From: Luteimonas yindakuii
Lineage (GTDB): Bacteria > Pseudomonadota > Gammaproteobacteria > Xanthomonadales > Xanthomonadaceae
Reading direction: 5' to 3'
Length of the DNA: 64,000 nt
Assembly (NCBI RefSeq): GCF_004803715.2
Contig: NZ_CP039383.2
Location: forward strand, 1,612,001-1,676,000
The position numbers and the translations under genes are program-made. This document shows positions 12,155 to 20,666 of this stretch, one piece after another (position 1 is the first letter of the stretch; every line of letters starts with the position of its first letter). The notes under the pieces were generated by a model, which saw only the letters and a list, made by a program, of their open reading frames with translations, ran no database searches and was not told the DNA's origin.

Positions 12155-13720
12155 GTGGAGAGCGGCAGGTTGCACCGGAGGTTCAAGACCGCGCAATCGC
12201 TGAACGGGTCCGGCATCTTCGCGGCCGCCGTCGTGGCGGGCTCGATCCTGCTGACGCTCCTGCTCGCGCACGCGGCGTGGGTGCAGGGCGACCGGCACCG
12301 CCTCGAGCGCCATGTCGACCGGCTGCTGGAAGCCACGCGCCTCGTCGCCACGCAGTCGACCCGGGCGCTCAACGACAGCCTCCGCCTGACCACCGCGCGT
12401 TGCAGCGCCGACGACCTGACCGAACTGCGGGTACTCGCGTTCCAGTCGCAACACATCCGCGACATCGGCCGGGTGGAGGATGGCCGGGTGCTCTGCACTG
12501 CGGCCTGGGGCGTGCTGCCGCATCCGCCAATGTTGCCGGAGCCGACCCGGCACGCCACCGCCTACCGCTTCTGGAGCGTCGGTTCCACCCTGGTGGATCG
12601 GCGCATCTCCACCGACATGGTCGCCGCCGGCGACGCGATCCTGTTCGTGGCACCGGACTGGTTCGGCGACATCGCCAGGCTCGATCCGCGTACGTCCTCG
12701 ATCGTCACCACGCGCGACCGCCGCCACGTGATGCGCGCGTGGGGCAGCGAGGCGACCATCCTCCCGGGCGCGCGGGAGGAGCCATGGCATGACCTCGGTT
12801 CGGCGCGCGTGCAACTCGCCTGCGACGACGATTACGACCTCTGCGTCATGGCACGCACCCGCGGGTCCGGCCTGGCGGACGCATCGCTGCAGAGCGTGCT
12901 GGGCCTGTGCCTGCTCGGCGGACTGGCCGGCATGGGCATCAACTCGATGATGGGTGCATCGCGGCGGCGGCGCGCATCGCTGGAAGCACGACTTGCACGC
13001 GTCATCCGCACCGACCGCCTGCATATGGTCTACCAGCCATTGCGTCGCCTGTCCGACCGTGGCCTCGTCGGCTTCGAGGCGCTGGTGCGATGGACCACGT
13101 CCAGCGGCGACGACGTGCCCCCGGAAGTGTTCGTGCGGATGGCGGAGCAGACCGGTCTGGGCCGGGCGCTGGCGCGCCAGGTGGTGGCCAAGGCGTTCGC
13201 GGAGATGGCGCCCACCCTCCAGCGCGACAGCGGCCTCTACCTCGGCATCAACCTGACCGCCGAAGACCTGCTGGACATGCGGTTCCATGACTACCTGGAT
13301 GCACAGGCGGCGCTGCATGGCATCGCCGCCGCCAGCATCGTCCTGGAGATCACCGAGCGTTCCACCGCGATGCGCGACGACCTCGTGCGCAACATCCATC
13401 TCCTGCGCGCGAAGGGGTACCGCTTCTACATCGACGACTTCGGCACCGGCTATTCGAGCCTCGACTACCTCGCCGCGCTGCCACTGGACGCGGTCAAGAT
13501 CGACAAGCTGTTCACCCAAGCGGCCGGCTCCGATTCCGTGGTCGGCCAGATCTTCGAGCCGATGTGCACCATGGCCCATGCCTTGCGCGTGGGCATCGTG
13601 GTCGAAGGTGTGGAAACCGAACAGCAGGCCGAGCATGTCTGCCGGCTTGCACCGCAGGCGATCGGGCAGGGCTGGTTGCTGGGACGACCGGTCGCCGTGC
13701 AGGACCTGCCGACCACGTGA
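12155..13720 (+). CDS. CSS-domain/EAL cyclic-di-GMP phosphodiesterase
   Basis: A 521-residue membrane protein. A first membrane helix (about residues 20-42) is followed by a periplasmic CSS-type sensor with Cys83 and Cys114, then a second helix near 240-258, and a cytoplasmic EAL domain. Catalytic signatures are intact: EALVRW (about 308), the DDFGTGYSSLDYL loop, LDAVKIDKLF and EGVETEQQ, so it should hydrolyse c-di-GMP to pGpG. The CSS triplet itself reads CTA, but both cysteines are kept with spacing close to E. coli PdeC, whose activity responds to periplasmic disulfide formation. Starts are weak: GTG at 12155, or TTG at 12170 with GGAG ahead. Confidence 0.9.
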   Translation: MESGRLHRRFKTAQSLNGSGIFAAAVVAGSILLTLLLAHAAWVQGDRHRLERHVDRLLEATRLVATQSTRALNDSLRLTTARCSADDLTELRVLAFQSQHIRDIGRVEDGRVLCTAAWGVLPHPPMLPEPTRHATAYRFWSVGSTLVDRRISTDMVAAGDAILFVAPDWFGDIARLDPRTSSIVTTRDRRHVMRAWGSEATILPGAREEPWHDLGSARVQLACDDDYDLCVMARTRGSGLADASLQSVLGLCLLGGLAGMGINSMMGASRRRRASLEARLARVIRTDRLHMVYQPLRRLSDRGLVGFEALVRWTTSSGDDVPPEVFVRMAEQTGLGRALARQVVAKAFAEMAPTLQRDSGLYLGINLTAEDLLDMRFHDYLDAQAALHGIAAASIVLEITERSTAMRDDLVRNIHLLRAKGYRFYIDDFGTGYSSLDYLAALPLDAVKIDKLFTQAAGSDSVVGQIFEPMCTMAHALRVGIVVEGVETEQQAEHVCRLAPQAIGQGWLLGRPVAVQDLPTT

Positions 13721-13790
13721 TGCCTGCATCGCCCGCAGGGCGCGGAGCTACACTCGGAGACGCATGGATGCGACACACAGGAGATCAGGG

Positions 13791-14199
13791 ATGAGGGCAG
13801 GGATGATGATGACCATGTGGCTGGCGCTGTGTGCGCCTGCGGCGGCACAGACCGTCTACAAATGCATGGGCCCGGACGGCGCTGTCTTCCAGTCGACACC
13901 GTGCGGCGCCGGGCAGCAGCAGGAACGCGCCTATGGCGGCGAGGCTTATGCCACCACGCCGCAGCGGCAGGCGCAGATCGAACGCGAACAGGCTCGTGCG
14001 CAGGCGGTGGTGCGGCGCAATGCGGGCGGGGCGGGGAGAGCATCCACCCCCGGTCGGCGCGCAATCGGGGCGATCCAGTTGCGACCGGGTCAAGGCCCAG
14101 CGCGACCGCGCAATGCAGGCTCTCGGCAACCGCCGTACGTACGAGCAGATCTCGTACTGGGCCACCGAGGTCAGCAAGTCATGCAACCATCGCCGCTGA
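13791..14199 (+). pseudogene. DUF4124 secreted protein gene broken by a +1 frameshift
   Basis: Starting at ATG 13791 (AGGAGA ahead), the frame encodes a signal peptide (MMMTMWLALCAPAAAQ) and a DUF4124-like core TVYKCMGPDGAVFQSTPCG, then a Gln/Arg-rich helix. From about 14034 the coding sense moves to another frame, which gives a typical C-terminus of this family (CDRVKAQRDRAMQALGNRRTYEQI...SKSCN). Removing one G from the GGGG run at 14033-14036 restores a continuous product of about 135 residues. It may be a true mutation, an assembly error in a GC-rich run, or phase variation. Function of the family is unknown; the domain is common in periplasmic proteins. Confidence 0.75.
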
Positions 14200-14232
14200 C
14201 CGACCGGATGCCCGCGACGGGGGAGGCCGCGA

Positions 14233-14697
14233 ATGACCACGACATCGGACAGAGGAGAGGGGTCGGCGCCTGATCCCGACGGATTCGCCACCGCACGCTT
14301 CGGACGGCGACACCATGCGGCAGGCAGGCGCGAGCCCGAGCCGCTGCGCTTCCGCGACGTGTTCGCAGCCGTATTGCTCGCCCTTTGCGTTTTCAGCATC
14401 GCCCAGGGTCTGATCGTGTGGTACGTGGTTTCGACGGAGCTCGACCGCATGCAGCGCGAGATCGCCATCTTCGTCGAATCGATGGAACCCGCCTGGACAC
14501 AGACACCAGCGGAGTTGCATACGCCTCGGGCGCGAGGGCGCGCATCCGCACATGCACCACCGTTGCCGGGTTACCCCGGGCCGGTCACCGCCAAGGCCAA
14601 TGGCGCATCCCATGCGTGTGCCGGCGGCCGTACGGTGCGCCGCCTGCCCAACGGCTGGGAAGATGTCGGCGGGCGGTGCCGCGCGACATCGCAATGA
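14233..14697 (+). CDS. single-pass membrane protein of unknown function
   Basis: A 154-residue protein with a polar N-terminus, one clear membrane helix (about residues 44-67, VFAAVLLALCVFSIAQGLIVW) followed by an amphipathic segment STELDRMQREIAIFVESMEP, and a Pro/Ala-rich C-terminal half with two Cys. I do not recognise a family. GGGGGAGG stands 7-8 bases before the ATG. It lies 33 bp after the DUF4124 gene and is probably co-transcribed with it. Confidence 0.6.
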   Translation: MTTTSDRGEGSAPDPDGFATARFGRRHHAAGRREPEPLRFRDVFAAVLLALCVFSIAQGLIVWYVVSTELDRMQREIAIFVESMEPAWTQTPAELHTPRARGRASAHAPPLPGYPGPVTAKANGASHACAGGRTVRRLPNGWEDVGGRCRATSQ

Positions 14698-14727
14698 TCA
14701 CCGCAGCCGCGTCCCGCGATGGACCGA

Positions 14728-15108
14728 TCAACCTTCCGCGCCGAATACCGCAAGCAGCAGCAGGACGAAGGCGACCACCGCCAGCAGTGCATGGGTGATG
14801 ACCAGCCACGACGGCAACAGACGTTGCTTCCACTTGTAGGCCAGGCTCAGCACCGTGCCACCACCGGCTGCCAGCAGGAACAGCAACAACGCCAGCAGCG
14901 CCGGGGACGGCACCGCATCCACCCAGGCCGCATAGGCCAGCAAGGTGATACCGGCGCCAGCCAGCAGCCCGTGCAGCATCGCCAGCCACGCCGGAGGGTT
15001 GCGTTTTCCGCTGAAGCGGATCGCGGCCATCACCACGCCGCCGAGTGCTGCCAGGGCGAACAGGCAGGCGGCGACCTGCAACATGCGTATCGGATCGTCC
15101 GGACTCAT
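14728..15108 (-). CDS. four-helix inner-membrane protein of unknown function
   Basis: A 126-residue, very hydrophobic protein with four predicted membrane helices (about residues 9-30, 42-62, 68-88, 101-123) and short basic loops (RFSGKRNPP, YKWKQR). The Shine-Dalgarno AGGAG lies 7 bases upstream of ATG 15108. I do not recognise a named family; similar small membrane proteins are common in Xanthomonadaceae. It converges with the preceding gene and diverges from merR. Confidence 0.6.
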   Translation of the reverse strand: MSPDDPIRMLQVAACLFALAALGGVVMAAIRFSGKRNPPAWLAMLHGLLAGAGITLLAYAAWVDAVPSPALLALLLFLLAAGGGTVLSLAYKWKQRLLPSWLVITHALLAVVAFVLLLLAVFGAEG

Positions 15109-15410
15109 TGCATGGCTCCTTGTGTGATCCCCGGCGCGCGGCCTGGCACGCTGGTCGATGATCGATCATATGGCTGGGCTAGAAGAGACCACGGCGGGGA
15201 TGCGAAACACAGCAGACGCGACAGGGGCTGTGTCGTCCGGTGAACGCAATACACGGGAAGTTCCGGCCATAACGGCACCGCGAGCGGGGCAAGTCGCCAC
15301 TTCCATCACTTCGCATAATGTCGATTATGTTGTAGAACAGCCACCCTTGACTCTGGAGCTCCCTCCAGGGTCGATACTCTCGGCTCGCCATCCCGACCGT
15401 CGGAGTCCCC
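15109..15410. other. divergent intergenic region ahead of the copper operon
   Basis: 302 bases without a convincing gene. The right-hand part holds the MerR-type promoter of the metal operon; the rest shows no repeat or RNA that I can name. Confidence 0.6.
15347..15378 (+). promoter_or_regulatory. MerR-family promoter and operator of the merR-copA operon
   Basis: -35 TTGACT (15347-15352) and -10 GATACT (15373-15378) are separated by 20 bp, the over-long spacing typical of MerR-controlled promoters. The spacer contains a dyad, CTGGAG-CTCC-CTCCAG, whose arms extend to nine matches of ten. This predicts activation by metal-bound regulator through DNA distortion. Confidence 0.85.
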
Positions 15411-15809
15411 ATGCAGATAGGCCAGCTCAGCAAATGCACCGGTGTTCCGGTCGACACGATCCGGTATTACGAGACCCAGGGCCTGCTGCCTCCACCGATG
15501 CGGCGACCTTCCGGCTACCGCCGGTATGCGGAATCGGATACCGGACGACTGGAATTCATTCGACGTGCCAAGGACCTGGGATTCAGTCTTCGCGAAATAC
15601 GTGAACTGATGGAACTGTCCAGCCATGCGTCCCGGGACATGGCCGCGGTGCGCGAAGCCGCACTGCAGAAGGTCGCGGACATCGATCGCAAGCTGGCCGA
15701 GTTGCAGCGCATGCGTGGTGGATTGGCCGCGCTGGTGGATGCCTGCCCCGGCGAAGGTCGGATCGGGCAATGCCCGATCGTCGGTGCGTTGACCGGGGAT
15801 GTCCCATGA
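15411..15809 (+). CDS. MerR-family metal-responsive regulator, CueR-like
   Basis: A 132-residue activator with an N-terminal winged helix-turn-helix ([19 protein letters not shown]), a long dimerisation helix and a C-terminal metal loop with Cys112 and Cys121 ([13 protein letters not shown]). The layout matches CueR, which senses Cu(I), but the loop is one residue longer and position 77, Ser in CueR and Cys in sensors of divalent metals, is Met. The gene lies under a MerR-type promoter that it probably controls itself, and its stop overlaps the ATPase start (ATGA), which ties it to copper or silver export. The cognate metal is inferred. Confidence 0.88.
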   Translation: MQIGQLSKCTGVPVDTIRYYETQGLLPPPMRRPSGYRRYAESDTGRLEFIRRAKDLGFSLREIRELMELSSHASRDMAAVREAALQKVADIDRKLAELQRMRGGLAALVDACPGEGRIGQCPIVGALTGDVP

Positions 15810-18172
15810 CCGGCGACGAGCACCGCACCCACGGCGACGTCAGTGATGACGACGGCAGGGTCACCGATCCGGTCTGCGGCATGCGTGTCGACCCGCAGCG
15901 CACGCCGCACCATGCCGAACATCAGGGCATCCGCTACCACTTCTGCGCGGCACGCTGCCGGGAGCGATTCATCGCCGACCCGGTCCGTTTTCTGGAGCCG
16001 TCTGCCGCCGCGGCGTCCGATCCCATGCCGGCCGGAACGATCTACATCTGCCCGATGGATCCGGAGATCCGCCAGGACCAGCCCGGCACGTGTCCGATCT
16101 GCGGCATGGCGCTGGAGCCGGAAATGCCCACGCTCGACGACGCGGCCAGCCCGGAACTGGCCGACTTCAGGCGACGCTTCTGGTGGACGCTGCCGCTCAG
16201 CGCTGCGGTGATGGTGCTGGCGATGGCGGGACACCGCTGGTCGTGGCTGTCGGCCGACACGCGCACCTGGCTCGAGCTGGTGCTGGCCACGCCCGTGGTG
16301 CTGTGGGCCGGCTGGCCGTTCCTGCACCGCTGCGTGCAGTCGATCCGCAACCGCAGCCCCAACATGTGGACGCTGATCGGCATCGGCGTCACTGCTGCCT
16401 TCGCCTACAGCGTGGTCGCGACGGTCGCACCGGGCCTGTTTCCCGGTTCGTTCCGCGAACATGGCCGTGTCGGGGTCTATTTCGAGGCGGCGGCCGTCAT
16501 CGTCTCGCTCACCCTGCTCGGCCAGCTGCTGGAATTGCGCGCCCGCGACAGCACGTCGTCGGCGATCAGGTCCCTGCTCGGCCTGGCACCGAAGACCGCG
16601 CGGCGCCTGCGCGATGACGGCACCGAGGAAGACATCGAACTCACCCACGTGCATGTCGGCGACCGCCTGCGCGTGCGCCCGGGCGAGAAGGTGCCGGTGG
16701 ACGGCCGCGTGCTCGAAGGCGGTTCCAACGTCGACGAATCCATGTTGACCGGCGAGCCCATCCCGGTGGCCAAGGGCCCGGGCGACGCAGTGATCGGCGC
16801 AACGATGAATACCTCAGGCAGTCTGGTCATCCGCGCCGAGAAGGTCGGCTCGGGCACGGTACTGGCGCAGATCGTGCAGCTGGTGGCGCAGGCGCAGCGG
16901 TCGCGCGCCCCGATGCAGCGCATGGCCGATACCGTCGCACGCTGGTTCGTGCTGGCGGTCCTCGCGGTGGCGGTCGTGACCTTCTTCGTCTGGGGCCTGT
17001 TCGGCCCGGACCCGTCGTGGACGTACGCCATCCTCACCTCGGTCTCGGTGCTGATCATCGCCTGCCCCTGCGCGCTGGGCCTGGCCACGCCGATGTCGGT
17101 GATGGTCGCCACCGGCCGCGCCGCACAGGCCGGCGTGCTGTTCCGCGACGCCGAAGCGATCGAGAACTTCCGCCGCATCGATACCCTGGTCGTCGACAAG
17201 ACCGGCACGCTGACCGAGGGCCGTCCCGCGTTCCGCGAGGTCGTCGCCCATGACGGATGGTCCGGCGACGAAGTGCTGCGCATCGCGGCGACCATCGACC
17301 AAGGCAGCGAGCATCCGCTGGCCGAGGCGATCGTCGCCGAGGCACGCACGCGTGGACTTGCACTGGATGCGGTGCAGGGCTTCGAGTCTTCGACGGGAAT
17401 CGGCGTGCGCGGCCACGTGGGTGGACGTGCGATCGCACTCGGCAACACCGTGTTGATGGTCGAGGGCGGCATCGACCCTGCCCCGCTGTCGTCGCGCGCG
17501 GAAGCACTGCGGGCCGAAGGCGCCAGCGTGATGTTCCTTGCTGTCGACGGTGCACTGGCCGGATTGATCGCGGTGGCCGACCCGATCAAGGCCACCACCG
17601 CCGAAGCCATCACCGCCCTGCGCGAATCCGGAATGCGCATCGTGATGGCCACCGGCGACGGCGAGACCACGGCTCGCGCGGTGGCGCGCAGCCTCGGCAT
17701 CGATGAAGTCCATGGCGAGGTGCGGCCGCAGGACAAGGTCGCGCTGGTCAAGCGGCTGCAGGCGCAGGGTCGGCGCGTGGCAATGGCCGGCGATGGCATC
17801 AACGACGCCCCCGCGCTGGCGGCCGCCGATATCGGCGTGGCCATGGGCACCGGCACCGATGTCGCGATGTCGAGCGCGCAGGTGACGCTGGTCAAGGGCG
17901 ACCTGCGTGGCATCGTCCGCGCGCGTGCGCTGTCCGAGGCGACGGTGGCCAACATGAAGCAGAACCTGGGTTTCGCGTTCGTCTACAACGCGGTGGGCGT
18001 GCCCATCGCCGCCGGTGTGCTCTACCCTGCGTTCGGCATCCTGCTCAGCCCGATGCTGGCGGCGCTGGCGATGAGCCTGAGCTCGGTATCGGTCGTCGGC
18101 AACGCACTGCGACTGGGTGCGAAAGCCCCAACCGCACCGCCGACGGATGCACGCGATGGACATCCGCCCTGA
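15806..18172 (+). CDS. copA: copper-exporting P1B-type ATPase with N-terminal YHS domain
   Basis: A 788-residue ATPase that pumps Cu(I) (or Ag(I)) out of the cytosol. Instead of HMA domains it begins with a YHS domain ([10 protein letters not shown]...YHFCAARC) and a heavy-metal binding motif ([22 protein letters not shown]). Eight membrane helices follow. CPC lies in IACPCALG at about residue 420, the phosphorylated Asp in DKTGT at about 464, SEHPLAEAI carries the HP motif, and GDGINDAP is present. YN in [15 protein letters not shown] and MSLSSVSV in the last helices are the P1B-1 copper signature. ATGA overlap with merR shows one operon. Confidence 0.93.
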   Translation: MTGDEHRTHGDVSDDDGRVTDPVCGMRVDPQRTPHHAEHQGIRYHFCAARCRERFIADPVRFLEPSAAAASDPMPAGTIYICPMDPEIRQDQPGTCPICGMALEPEMPTLDDAASPELADFRRRFWWTLPLSAAVMVLAMAGHRWSWLSADTRTWLELVLATPVVLWAGWPFLHRCVQSIRNRSPNMWTLIGIGVTAAFAYSVVATVAPGLFPGSFREHGRVGVYFEAAAVIVSLTLLGQLLELRARDSTSSAIRSLLGLAPKTARRLRDDGTEEDIELTHVHVGDRLRVRPGEKVPVDGRVLEGGSNVDESMLTGEPIPVAKGPGDAVIGATMNTSGSLVIRAEKVGSGTVLAQIVQLVAQAQRSRAPMQRMADTVARWFVLAVLAVAVVTFFVWGLFGPDPSWTYAILTSVSVLIIACPCALGLATPMSVMVATGRAAQAGVLFRDAEAIENFRRIDTLVVDKTGTLTEGRPAFREVVAHDGWSGDEVLRIAATIDQGSEHPLAEAIVAEARTRGLALDAVQGFESSTGIGVRGHVGGRAIALGNTVLMVEGGIDPAPLSSRAEALRAEGASVMFLAVDGALAGLIAVADPIKATTAEAITALRESGMRIVMATGDGETTARAVARSLGIDEVHGEVRPQDKVALVKRLQAQGRRVAMAGDGINDAPALAAADIGVAMGTGTDVAMSSAQVTLVKGDLRGIVRARALSEATVANMKQNLGFAFVYNAVGVPIAAGVLYPAFGILLSPMLAALAMSLSSVSVVGNALRLGAKAPTAPPTDARDGHPP

Positions 18173-18236
18173 TGCTTGCAAAGGCCTCGGTCGCGCTGCA
18201 TAGAACACGTACGCGGACGGAATTCATAAAAACCTG

Positions 18237-18265
18237 TTGCGCTTCCTGAAGTGCCTCCTTACAAT
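18237..18265 (+). promoter_or_regulatory. promoter of the tRNA-Ala/tRNA-Glu unit
   Basis: TTGCGC (18237-18242), a 17-bp spacer and TACAAT (18260-18265), placed so that transcription would begin about 10 bases before the first tRNA. Confidence 0.6.
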
Positions 18266-18282
18266 TCCGCTCCCGACACAAC

Positions 18283-18358
18283 GGGGCCATAGCTCAGCTG
18301 GGAGAGCGCCTGCATGGCATGCAGGAGGTCGGCGGTTCGATCCCGCCTGGCTCCACCA
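18283..18358 (+). tRNA. tRNA-Ala (anticodon GGC)
   Basis: 76 nt. The acceptor stem GGGGCCA pairs with TGGCTCC (one G-T), the anticodon stem CCTGC/GCAGG closes loop ATGGCAT with anticodon GGC, the T-arm is GGCGG-TTCGATC-CCGCC, and CCA is encoded. It reads GCC and GCU codons. Confidence 0.97.
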
Positions 18359-18401
18359 CGGTACGCACCACAGGCCGGTGCAAACGTGTTCGCAGTACCA
18401 C

Positions 18402-18477
18402 GTCCCTATCGTCTAGAGGCCTAGGACACCACCCTTTCACGGTGGCGACCGGGGTTCGAATCCCCGTAGGGACGCCA
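18402..18477 (+). tRNA. tRNA-Glu (anticodon TTC)
   Basis: 76 nt. Acceptor GTCCCTA/TAGGGAC, anticodon stem CCACC/GGTGG with loop CTTTCAC giving TTC, T-arm CGGGG-TTCGAAT-CCCCG, encoded CCA. It follows tRNA-Ala by 43 bases and is ended by the same terminator. Confidence 0.97.
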
Positions 18478-18490
18478 AGCGACACGACGG

Positions 18491-18519
18491 AAACGCCCGC
18501 GAATGCGGGCGTTTTTCGT
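18491..18519 (+). terminator. terminator of the tRNA operon
   Basis: Perfect 10-bp stem AAACGCCCGC/GCGGGCGTTT with a GAAT loop (18491-18514), followed by further T residues. Confidence 0.85.
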
Positions 18520-18621
18520 TTAGGGGATTAACGGGTTCCGAATCCCCACCCTGCTCCAATCGGTCGTCGACATCCGGTGCGCCCTGCGGTTGCATCGCGT
18601 TGCCCCCGACCCCGGAGCAGC

Positions 18622-19983
18622 ATGCAACCCAGCGTCCCTGGCGCAGTCGCCGCCCAACGCGCACACCCTCCCCGCCCGTCGCTGGGGCCGGCGGCGGCGT
18701 TCGCGATCACCATCGGCATCGTGGTCGGTGCGGGCATCTTCCGCACGCCGTCGCTGGTCGCGGGCGCGTCGTCGAGCGGCACGATGGTGTTGATGGCGTG
18801 GCTCGCCGGTGGCGCGCTCTCGATCGTGGGCGCCCTGTGCTATGCCGAACTCGCAACGACCTACCCGCAGGCCGGCGGCGACTACGCCTACCTGCGTCGT
18901 GCCTACGGCGCGCGGCTGGCCTTTCTCTACGCATGGGCACGGCTGACGGTCATCCAGACCGGCTCGATCGTGCTGCTGGCCTATGTCATCGGCGACTACA
19001 TGCAGCAGTTGTACGACCTCGGCGCATGGTCCTCGTCCATCTATGCCGCGGCTACGGTCATCGTGCTGACCGCGCTCAACTGGTGGGGCGTGCGCCAGGG
19101 CACCGCGGTGCAGAACGCGCTGACCGCGGTGGAGATCGCAGGCGTGCTGCTGATCATCGTGGCGGGATTGCTGTTCGCGCCGGTGGCGGCCACCACGCGC
19201 ATTGAAAGCGGCGCCGATGGCAGCTCGCTCGGGCTGGTGCTGGTGTTCGTGCTGCTGACCTATGGCGGCTGGAACGAGGCGGTGTACATCACCGCCGAAG
19301 TGCGCGATGCACGCCGCTGGATGCCGCGCATCCTGATCCTCAGCCTGATCGCGATCGCGGCGCTTTACCTGCTGGTGAACCTTGCCTACCTGCGCGTGCT
19401 CGGACTCGACGGCATGGCGGCCTCGGACGCGGTCGCTGCCGACGTGGCGCGCGCGGCATTCGGATCCACCGGCTCGACGCTGATGAGCGCGATCGTGGTC
19501 GCCGCTGCCCTGACCTCGGCCAACGCCACCATGATCACCGGCGCACGCAGCGTGTACGCCGTCGGCCGCGACTTCCCGGCACTGGGTTTCATCGGCCGCT
19601 GGGACCAGCGGCGTGGAACGCCGCGCGCCGCGATGCTCGCGCAGGGCGGGTTGTCGCTGCTGCTGGTCGGCCTTGCGGCCACCGCGCTCGACGGCTTCCG
19701 CACCGCGGTGGAATACACCGCGCCGGTCTTCTGGCTGTTCTTCCTGCTGGTCGGGGTGTCGCTGTTCGTGCTGCGCCGGCGCGATCCCGAGCGCCCGCGC
19801 CCCTTCCGCGTGCCGCTGTATCCGGCGCTGCCACTGCTGTTCTGCGCCACCAGCGCCTGCCTGCTGTACTCCAGTCTGGCGTATACAGGCATGGGCGCAC
19901 TCGTCGGCGTCGGCGTACTGGCGCTGGGCGGGGTGCTGCTGCTGTTCCTCGAACCGTCCACCCGCACCCAGGAGTCGCCATGA
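18622..19983 (+). CDS. APC-family amino-acid permease
   Basis: A 453-residue transporter with twelve predicted membrane helices. The first helix carries the APC signature AITIGIVVGAGIFRTPS; GALCYAELATTYPQAGGDYAYLRRAYG is the second hallmark. The central IGARS-like stretch (NATMITGARSVYAVGRDF) fits the amino-acid/polyamine superfamily. Substrate is not predictable. The ATG at 18622 follows CGGAG; an upstream start at 18577 would add 15 polar residues and is less likely. Its stop overlaps the start of the next gene (ATGA), so both are translated together. Confidence 0.88.
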   Translation: MQPSVPGAVAAQRAHPPRPSLGPAAAFAITIGIVVGAGIFRTPSLVAGASSSGTMVLMAWLAGGALSIVGALCYAELATTYPQAGGDYAYLRRAYGARLAFLYAWARLTVIQTGSIVLLAYVIGDYMQQLYDLGAWSSSIYAAATVIVLTALNWWGVRQGTAVQNALTAVEIAGVLLIIVAGLLFAPVAATTRIESGADGSSLGLVLVFVLLTYGGWNEAVYITAEVRDARRWMPRILILSLIAIAALYLLVNLAYLRVLGLDGMAASDAVAADVARAAFGSTGSTLMSAIVVAAALTSANATMITGARSVYAVGRDFPALGFIGRWDQRRGTPRAAMLAQGGLSLLLVGLAATALDGFRTAVEYTAPVFWLFFLLVGVSLFVLRRRDPERPRPFRVPLYPALPLLFCATSACLLYSSLAYTGMGALVGVGVLALGGVLLLFLEPSTRTQESP

Positions 19984-20648
19984 GCTTCCCGAAGACATTC
20001 GCCGGTCTGCTGCTGTGCCTGCCCCTGCTGTCGGCCTGCGCGGACGAGGCAGCCCCATCGGAACGCGCCGCAAGCCAGGGCACGGCGGCGACCACGTCCG
20101 ATGCGGTCGACATGCAGGCGGTCAGCGCGGCCACCGAACCGCCCTCCCCCTACGCCGAAGTCGACATCCCGAAGCCCAGCCGCGAGCCGGACGTGATCTA
20201 TGTGCCGACCCCGCAGCCGGTGGTGGACGCGATGCTTGAGCTTGCCGGAGTGAACTCGAACGACGTGCTCTACGACCTCGGTTCCGGCGATGGCCGGATT
20301 CCGGTCACCGCGGCGCAGAAGCACGGCATCCGCGCCGTCGGCATCGACATCAACCCGGTGCGCATCCGCGAGGCCAAAGCCAATGCGGAAAAGGCCGGCG
20401 TCACCGACCTCGTGAGCTTCCGCGAAGAGGACCTGTTCGAGGCCGACATCAGCGAGGCCACCGTGGTCACGCTGTACCTGCTGCAGAGCCTCAACGTGCG
20501 CCTGCGGCCGAAGCTGCTGAGCGAACTCAAGCCCGGCACCCGCATCGTCAGCCACGCGTTCGACATGGCCAACGAGTGGGAACCCGAAGAAACCCGCGCG
20601 GTGGGCGACAGCAGCATGATCTATCTGTGGACGGTGCCCGAACGCTGA
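19980..20648 (+). CDS. SAM-dependent methyltransferase-like lipoprotein
   Basis: A 222-residue protein. The N-terminus is a lipoprotein signal with lipobox LLSAC (Cys20), followed by an Ala/Thr/Ser-rich spacer. From residue 70 a class I methyltransferase fold is visible: YVPTPQPVVDAMLELAGV, motif I LYDLGSGDGRIPVTAA, the acidic GIDINP loop and REEDLFEADISEATVVTLYLL. An exported methyltransferase is unusual, because SAM is cytosolic; the domain may have another role or the signal may not be used. It overlaps the permease gene by four bases. Confidence 0.8.
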   Translation: MSFPKTFAGLLLCLPLLSACADEAAPSERAASQGTAATTSDAVDMQAVSAATEPPSPYAEVDIPKPSREPDVIYVPTPQPVVDAMLELAGVNSNDVLYDLGSGDGRIPVTAAQKHGIRAVGIDINPVRIREAKANAEKAGVTDLVSFREEDLFEADISEATVVTLYLLQSLNVRLRPKLLSELKPGTRIVSHAFDMANEWEPEETRAVGDSSMIYLWTVPER

Positions 20649-20666
20649 GGCGCCCGTAGCCTGCCC

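Noticed and set aside
18520..18560. T-arm-like sequence (GGGTTCCGAATCCCC) after the tRNA-Glu terminator, a possible tRNA 3' remnant or att site
   Set aside because: The stem and loop do not fit a tRNA T-arm, no acceptor stem can be built, and no integrase or second copy of the tRNA end is present.
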